DNA from: Lysobacter_I brunescens
Lineage (GTDB): Bacteria; Pseudomonadota; Gammaproteobacteria; Xanthomonadales; Xanthomonadaceae
Length of the DNA stretch: 64,000 nucleotides
Reading direction: 5' to 3'
Assembly: GCF_042677005.1 (NCBI RefSeq)
Contig: NZ_JBHTIF010000005.1
Span: forward strand, 215,038 to 279,037
Part shown: positions 54,601 to 63,600 of the stretch, one piece after another
How positions within the stretch are numbered: the stretch's first letter is position 1
Layout: the number at the start of each line of letters is the position of its first letter
Notes under the pieces: model-generated
Told to the model about the DNA's origin: nothing
The model's database searches: none
What the model saw: the letters and a program-made list of their open reading frames with translations, nothing else
Position numbers and translations under genes: made by a program

Positions 54601-57600
54601 GGGGGTAACCTTCCTGGTCGAGAGGCGCAGCCACCGATTCGTTGGCCTGATAGTAACTGCGCGTTTCGACGAGTCGGCCTACGGCATCGTAGAAATAGCG
54701 CTTGGCGATGCCGTTCTCGGGCGTGCCCACCGTCTGCATGTGGAACTCGTACTCACGCTGGCCGCGCAGGTCATAGACCGAGCGCTGAACCATCGTGGTT
54801 TCCTGCCCATACTGATTCGCGCGCCGACGCGCCAGCAGCGTCACACGACCCGCCGCGTCGTACACCTGCTCGTAAGAGTCGAACTGGTTGCTCATCGTCA
54901 TGGAGATCGTGGTGCCAACGGCGCCTGCCGCACCGGACAACACGCCATTGACGATACGCAGGCGATTCTCGGCATCGTACGTGAACCACTTGTCCTGCAC
55001 CTGCGGTGGCAGTGGGTTGGAACCGGAAGACGATGTGGTCGCATAGACGGGGCCGGTCTCGCCTGCATCGGAGTACGGCGCGACCTCCATGCCCATGTCG
55101 AAGCTGTACGCTGCGCCTTCGGTCTCGCCGCCAATCCCCAAGGGCTGCTCTTCTCCATTGCCCTGGTACGGATAGACCGAAATCACGAAATCGTCGTACT
55201 CGGTGGCGCCTTGGCTGTCGGTAGCCGTGATGCGGATCACGATGGTGCCATCGGCGGCTGCATGCGGCGTACCCGAGAACGTCTTGTTGGTCGGGTTGTA
55301 CGACAACCATCCGGTCGGCGTATCGCTGGACAGGATGGTGTAGCTATAGGTCAAGCCACCGCCTTCAGGATCAACAAACGCGCCTGTCGGGATGGCGTGG
55401 GTAAAGAGGACATTTCCTTCGGCCTGCCGATCCTGCAGCGGCGAAAGCAATTGCGGAGGCTGATTCACAGGCTGTGCGCTGATCGTGTAGACGAACTGCA
55501 CGCTGGCAGTGCCGCCACGCCCATCCACCGCTGAATACGTGACCGTCCAGCTGCCTTGGGTAGTCGGCGCTCCCGTGATGCGTCGATTATTCGGATCGAA
55601 ACTCAACCCAGGCGGCAGATTGCTGATGCTGTAGCTCAACAGATCGCCATCGGGATCGTTGAAGGCCGGCAGCACCAGAAGTACGTTGCCGCCGACACCT
55701 GCAGCCTTGCCTGTAATCGGCACGCTGTTCGGTGCCGTGTTGGCTTGCACCTGGATAGTAAAGGTCCTCGATGTGGATTGACCTCCGTCCGAGGCTTGAT
55801 AGGTCACGGCCCAGACGCCCGGCACGGTCGGCGTACCGGACAGCAGTCTGTTGCCGGAATTGAAGCTCAATCCGGGCGGCAAGCCCGTCACGCTGTAGGA
55901 GAGGACATCACCATTTCGGTCGTAGAACTCCGGCAGCGTAGTGCTGTAGAGCACGTTCTGCTTGATCGACTTGTTTTCGATGATGGCTGCATCGGGTGCG
56001 ACGTTATTGGTCGACAGGATCTGCATTGTGGTGCTGACGCTTGCACCACTCGGTTCGGTCGCCGTCAGGGTGATCGTGAACACCTGGCCATTCGTGGCGC
56101 CAGGCGGTACTTGCCCCGTGATTCTCAACTGCGGTGGATTCGTACCATTCTGGTGCTCGAAGCTCAACCAGGCCGGCAAGCCACTGGCACCGATCCGCAG
56201 CGTATCGCCATTGGGATCGGTGAAAACCTGGGACACCGGCACGGTCCAACTGAAGGCATACCCGATGGACGCCTGTACCGTGCCGGGAGACGCCACGACC
56301 TGGGGCGGCAGATTCTGCTGTGCCACCAGTTGGACGGTGCGATCGACAAAAGCGCCGCGCGAATCTGTCGCCCGCAGCGTGATCGACACGGTCTGCGTGG
56401 AAGGTGGCGTACCCTGCAGGCGGACGCGGCCGCCGGTGGTATCGACACTCAACCAGGCCGGCAAGGCCGGACCTGTCAGACTCAATGCCAACTGCTCGGT
56501 GACATCCAGATCTGTGAAATAGTCGGTCGCCGACAGGGTCGCGGCAAAGACCTGACCCACGGTCGCCTTCAGCTCGGTCGAGACCCCCTGCAGCACTTCA
56601 GGCACATGGTTCTGCCGGACGCGAACGGTGAAAGTCGTGCTGGCTTGCTGCGCAGGGCTGCCGGCCTCATGAACGGCCAACTTGACGACAAGATCGGTGT
56701 CCGGCGTACCTGCAGGCACGTTCGCGGCGAAAATGATTTCGCCCGTCTGCGGATCGCGAGTCGCGGTTAGCCAGGATGGCAATGCTGTGCCATCCCCCTT
56801 CGTGATTGTCAGGGTAAGCGCGTCGTTCTCGGCATCACGGAAGATATCGGTGAACAACAGGCGGAACTGCGAAAGCTCACCAGGACGCACACCACGATCA
56901 CGAGGCGTGGACGCGACCACGGGTGTCTGGTTCGTCGGCGTGACTCCTTGCAGGTTCGGGCCGTAGCCCGACTGGGTCACGACACGACGACGATTGCCGT
57001 TCGCATCGTAGTCGTAGCGCAGCTCGAAATTGCGCTTGAGGACGGCTCCGGCATCGTTCACATCGTCCTGGGTGACGCGCAGGATACGATTGTTGCTGTC
57101 GTACACTGTCCTCGCGACCGTTTGCACCTGGAGACCATAGACATCGCTGGTCTTGGCGTATTCCATGGTCCGATTGCCGGAAGCATCGTACTCATAGCGG
57201 TAAGTCGACGTGGGCTGCCCACTCTGATTTTGCACATCAGAGTTGTATTCCAGCACTTCACGGACTCGACCGTTGCGATAGTAGCTGACCTTTTTCACAC
57301 CTGGCGTGGTACCCGCAGGCCCGCCGACCGCGACTTCCCGCATCAGCATGCCCGAGAGCGGGTCGTACTCGTAGTCGCTGTCTCGGCCGCTCAGGTTGTC
57401 ATGATCGATCACGCGGCCGAAGGCGTCGTACTTCCACGACAGGCTGTTGTACTCGATCGCAGCTTCGCTCGCATCAGGCTGGTAGGAGCCGTAACTCAGC
57501 ACACTGCGCTCCTGCACCTTGCGGCCCATGACGTCGTAACCGTATTCCTGCCACACACCCATCGCGGTCTCGCTGCGGATCACGCGACCCTGGCTGTCGT

Positions 57601-60600
57601 AGTCGTACTTCGCCGTCGCGTTGAGGGCATTCGTCACGGTGAGACGGTCGCCGTTCTGGTTCAGCAGATAGCTCTGCTGTACATGCCTGGTCCGCGCAGC
57701 CCCGTTGGTCAGGAAGTCGCCGATCGAGGTCACGCGGTCGGCGCGATCGAATTCCTGCCAGGTGATGTGCCCCACCCCGTCTTCGACCATTCGCTGGCGA
57801 CCGAGCACATCATAGGCGTAACGGGTAACGTTGCCGGTCCCATCCGTGACGGCCACCTGCTGACCCACGCTGTCGTAGGCATACTGGCGCAGGTTGCCAT
57901 TGGCATCACGCGTGCCGACCAGTCGCCCCTGCACGTCGTAATAACGGTGATGCACTGGACGCTGCCAGTTGCCGGCGCCGTTCTCGGCCACCACCCAGGC
58001 GAGCGGCCGGGTTTCCTTGACCAACTGGTTCTGGTCGTTGTATTCGAAGTCACTCTGATAGCCGCGCGCATCGACGACACGCGTGAGATTTCCCCAGCGA
58101 TCGTAGCTCTGCAGCACGGTCGATGTGGTCGCGGCATCGCTCGTATGCGAAGGCAACACCACCTTCGTCGTACGGCCCAAACCGTCGACCGTCATGGCGG
58201 TCGAAACTTCCACCGCCGTGCTGGCCGCATCCAGCTTGACCCAATGAGATTCTCTCGTCTGCTGGCCTGCGAGGTTGTAGGCGTACTTGCGGATCGCACC
58301 GGTGCTGTTGTCGCTGACGAGCCTGCCAGCGTTGTCGTAGGTGTACAGCAGCGTGCCCTGGATGCCTTCGTAGGCCTTGCTGATGATTTCGCCGAAGGCG
58401 TTGTAGGTGGCGACCTCGAACTGGTCCGTGCCCAGCAGCGTCACGCCATCGAGCGTCATCCGGCGCTGCTTGGCGCTGGTCTGCCGCCCCGTCTTGTCGT
58501 AGGTGTAATCGCGATGGACGACGGTGTCGTTGTTGCCGTCGGAACGGCGGTGGCGGGTCCAGCTGTGGGTCAGCTTGTCGGTGTTGTCGTAGTGCGACCA
58601 CGTGCGGTCGCCGAGGCCGTTCTGGCTCATCACCACGCGGCCGAGGGCGTCGTAGACGCTCAGCGTGACCTGGTCCCGTGCGTTGTCGATCGCAGGCGGA
58701 TTGACCCCGTCGTGGCCATTGGCGTGGCGTCGCGCGGCGATCAGGCGGCCCAGGCCGTCGTAGGCCATGGTGGTGTAAGGCGAGCGGGTGACGTACAGGC
58801 TCGACGAGGCGAGATTGGTCGCGCTGCTGGCCTGCAGCGCGGCATCGGCCGTGTCGGTCAGCACCTGGCGCGAGGGCTCTCGCACCGAGGCCACCTGGCC
58901 CAGCACGTTGTAGGTCGTGGTGGTGGTTCCGGTCGCGTTGGTCAACGTGGTGACGCGATCCTCGGCGTCGTAGCCGTAGCTGCTGGCGAGGAGCTGTTGC
59001 TGGACGTTGCCGTCGGTCCCGCGCACATGACGGACCAGGGTTTCCGAGGACTTGCGGCCCAGGATGTCATAGGTCCACTGCGTCTCGCGGTTGTAGCCGG
59101 TGGCGGGATCGCCTGCCGCAGGCGCGGCCGGCGGCGTGCTCGTGGACAGACCGAGGCTGCCGGTGTAGTTGCTCTGGACAGGCGCACCCGGGCTGTTCGA
59201 GGGCGCGTTGCGCACCGCGACGGCGCGGGCGTACTCGATCGTCTTCAGCACCTCGCCGGTGGCGCTGTACTGCATCTCGGTCATGTAGCCTTCGGCATCG
59301 ACCACATGGGTCATGCGGCCAGCCTGGTCGTAATAGCGATAGGTCTCGGCCCAGAAGCCGCCACCGGCCTGCGGATCGGTCGAGCCGGACTGCAGCACCT
59401 TCTCGCGCACCACTTCGCCGTAGGCGTTGTACTCGTAACGGGTGGTCGGCGTGCCACTGCTGAGGATGCTGGTGTCGTCGAGGTTGCGGTACTCGACCGC
59501 CGACAGCCTGACTTCGATCTTCTCGCCGCGCTGGTTGTAGTCGGTGAAGATGAAGCGATTCTGGGCGTTGTTGTTGTCGATACCGGCCTGGACCTGCGCC
59601 CAGATGATTTCCTTGCCGGCCTGCCAGTTGGCGCTGCTGAAGGCCGATCCGGTGGTGATCAGCTTGGCGGCATAACGCAGCAGGCGGACCTGTTCGCCGT
59701 AGGCGTTGTACAGATACGTGGTGACGTTGTGTTCCTGGTCGACTTCGGCCGACACGCGACCGAAGCCATCGTAGATCTTGTAGCTGTAGTGGTTGTTGGC
59801 GTCCTTCTGCACCACGGCATTGCCGAGTGCGTCGTAGGTGATTTCCACCGTCGGCGCGGGGCCGCTGTAGACGATCTCGCCGCTGTAGTAATCCAAGCTG
59901 CCCGGATGCGGCAGCGTGGTCTTCACCAGCCGGCCGACCTTGTCGTAGTCGTAACGCGTCGTGCGCTTGCCGCTGGCGTTGTCGGCGTCCTCGGTCTTGC
60001 TGGCGAGCTGCCCCAGTGCGTTGTAGGCATAGCGCGTCACCACCGAACGAAGGGCGACCGACAGCATGCCCTGCGCGGTGATGCCGTAGACCTCGGCCTC
60101 CGGGCTGATGTCTGCGGTTTTGCGACCGGCGGCATCGTACTGGTAGGTCCACACCGCACCGGCACGGTCGGTGCGGGTAAGCATGCGGTCCGCGCCGTCG
60201 TAGGTGAAGGTCTCGCTGCGATTCAGACCATCGGTGCGCGCGGTGAGACGACCGGCGGCGTCGTAGGTGTTCGTCACCTTGCGGATATCGGCAGCGGCCT
60301 GCGTGCGCGCCCAGGCGGTGACGCCGGCGGTGTCGATCGTGATGTTGTTCGGACGCACGCCATAGCTGCGCGTCTCGATCACCTGGCCAACGGCGTCGTA
60401 ACGCTGCTCGCTGACTGCGCCGGTGGCATCCACCACGAAGCGGGTCTGGCCGACGCTGTCGAGCAGGTATCGGGTCGTGCGCTTGTCGGTCTGGCTCGAC
60501 AGGGCTGCGACCAGCTGGCTGTCGGTCTGGCCCGGCGCATAGGCGATGGTCGCGCCGTAGCGGGTTTCGCTGATCGTCCGGCCGGCACCGTCGTAGGCAC

Positions 60601-63600
60601 GCTCGGAGACGGTCCACTGGCCGAAATTGCGCTGCAACGCGAAGCGCACCTGGCCGGCGGCATCGTAGACCTGCGCCTCCATCCGCGCGGTCGATTCGTT
60701 GGCCGTGACGAAGGCAGCGAAATCCGAGTATTTTGCCTGACCGGCGAGCAGTCGGTTGGTCAGCGTGGCGTCCCCGGAGATGAACTGCGAGGCATAGCGA
60801 CGCGTCGTCACCAGGCGACCGGCGCCGTCGTACTCGTAGTGCGTGACGTAGGCCGCGCCGTCGTAGACGAACTGCAGCTGGCCGGCGGCGTCGTAGACGC
60901 GGAACTCCTGCTGGTAGCCCTTGCTCCACGCGCCGAGCGGTTCGAGCTGGAAGTCGAGCTGGTGGACGGTCACCGCATCGCTGAGGATCGCCGAGTCGAA
61001 GCGGGCATCGAACTTGCGCACTGCGGCCACCTGGCCGGCGGCGTTGTACCAGGTGCGGGTGAACGCACCGGTGGCATCGATGCTGTAGATCTGCCTGCCG
61101 CTGTTGTCGTAGACGACACGGCTGGTGTTGCCATTGGCGTCGGTCACCGACAGTCGACGGCCTGCGCCGTCGTAGGTGTAGGTCTCGGTATTCCCCAGGC
61201 CGTCGACCTTGGCGATCACCTGCCCGGCGGCGTTATAGCGGTAGGACTCGCTGGCGACGGCGTTGCCGTTGAGGATGGCGAGGTTGTCGACAGACAGGCT
61301 AGCACCACTGACGCCCGCCTCACTTGTGCCATGGATTAAGAGCTTGAAAGGCCCATAGGCTGCTGACGTGACAGCGCGGTCGATCCGATAGCCGCTGTCG
61401 CGACCCTGCCCCTTCGCATAAACGAAGGTGGTTATTGATGTCGATGTGGTCTCAATCTCGACCACATAGGTCGTGCTGTTACTCAGCGCGCCGAGATCGT
61501 TGAATGTAACAGTTCCTTCCGGCGTCCCTCGATACGCGTAAAGCCGTCCATTCGCAACATATACACCCTCGTTGCCGAAGTTGTTCGCAGTGTTTCGCAA
61601 TGCAAAGAGAAGATTATTATTGCCCTGATCCGGGCCCGTGGCGATTTCGGCGCGAAACCCCCGGTTTTCCGCCAGCGTGTAATTGTCCAGACTCCATACC
61701 TGCGGCCAGTTGGTGCCGCCACCGGAGGGAACCCGATTGAAAACAATGCGGCCATTCTCGATCTTTGCACCGTTATTGCCCAGCGGATCGAGCAGGCTAA
61801 GGTCCAGTCCCGGGATGGTCTTGTTGTCGAACCCCGTACTCCACGGTGCGACTGTCGACGCCGCGCCGGCCGCCGCCGCGATGTCGGCATCGGTTGCCGT
61901 GCCCGCGTCCAGCTTGGCGGCCAGCGCCGGCGTCAGCGCAATCGCGTTCCGATAGGTGTGGCGCGACAGCAGGCGGCCAGCGCCGTCGTAGTTCGATTGC
62001 GTCACGTAACCCAGCGCGTCGATCGAATACCGCAACTGGCCCGTACCGTCGTACACCATGCGACTTGTGTGACCGTTGGCATTGGTGACCGAGACCCGGC
62101 GACCGGCAGCGTCGTAACGGTAGGTCTCGGTGTTGCCCAGGCCATCGACCTTGGCGATCAGCTGACCTGCGGCGTCGTAGCGGTAGGACTCGCTGGCGAC
62201 GGCATTGCTGTTGAGGATGGCGAGATTGTCGACGAAGAGGCTCGCGCCGCTGACATTGGCTTCCGTCGTCCCATGGATCAGGAACTTGAATGAACCGTAT
62301 GCGGCCGAGGTCACCGCACGGTCTACTCGCCAGCCGCTGTCGCGCCCCTGGCCCTTTGCGTAGATGAAGGTCGTGATCGACGTCGACGTCGTCTCGATCT
62401 CGACGACATAGGTCGTGCTGTTGTTCAGGCCACCAAGATCACTGAACGAGTGACCACCTTCTGCGGTCCCCCGGTAGAGCTGCAGGCGACCATTCTGGAT
62501 CGCGATGCCTTCGTTACCGAAGTTGTTGGCCGTGTTGCGCAAGGACAACAGGAGACTGTTGTTGGTCTGCGTCGCATCCGTCGTGATTTCCGTACGGAAC
62601 GTCCGGCCCTCGGCGAGCGTGTAGCTGTCCACGCTCCACAACTGCGGCCAGTTGGTGCCGCTGCCAGAGGGAACACGGTTGAACACAACCCGGCCATTTT
62701 CGATTCGGCCGCTGTTGTTGCTCAGCGGATCGAGCAGACTCAGATCCAGCCCCGGAATCTTCTGGCCGTCGAACCCGGTACTCCAGGGCGCAACCGTCGA
62801 CGCCGCACCTGCGGCCGTCGCGATGTCGGCATCGGTTGCCGTGCCTGCGTCCAGCTTGGTCGTCAATGCCGACGTCAAGGCAACAGCATTGCGATAGGTG
62901 TGGGTCGACTGCAGTCGACCCGCACCATCATGGTTCGACTGCGTCACGTAGCCCAGCGCGTCGATCTGGTAGCGCGCATGGCCGCTGGCATCGTACACAG
63001 TCCGCTGGCGCTGTGCCGTGGCGGCGTTCGCTGTCGTGAACGACGCAAAATCCGCTTCCGTCGCCGTTCCGGCGAACAGCTTGTTGGTGAACGTGCCATC
63101 ACCCCAGAACGGGGGCACATACGCAATCGTGGACAGCGCGCGGCCCACGCCGTCGTATCGCATCTCCTGCAGCTGGCCCATGCTGCTGTAGATGAAGCGC
63201 ACCCGGCCCGCCGCATCGTGGATCCGGTAGTTCGCCTGGTCGGCTTCCGTCCACGCCAGCTGCCCGTCCAGGCTGCCGATGGTCGTCGCATCGCTCAGGG
63301 CCGCCAGCGCGGCGGCCGAGAGCCGCGTCGCGAACGTGCGGCTGGCGACAACGCGATCGGCGCCATCGCGCCAGACGCGCGTGTAGGCACCGGTACCATC
63401 GATGGTGTAGGTCGCGCGACCTGCGGCGTCATACACCGTGCGCTGGGTCTGCGCCGTGCCGGCATTCGCGCTCACGAATGCACTGAAGTGCGCGTCCGTC
63501 GCCGAGCCGCCCGACATCGCCTGGACCGTGTTCTCATCGACCGTGAAGTGCGCTGCATACGCCATCGTCGCGAGCACGCGACCTGCGCCGTCGTAACGCG

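Noticed and set aside
56948..61339. 1463-codon plus-strand open frame opposite the YD-repeat gene
   Set aside because: Repetitive composition mirrors the YD repeats read backwards; no start signal and no domain.
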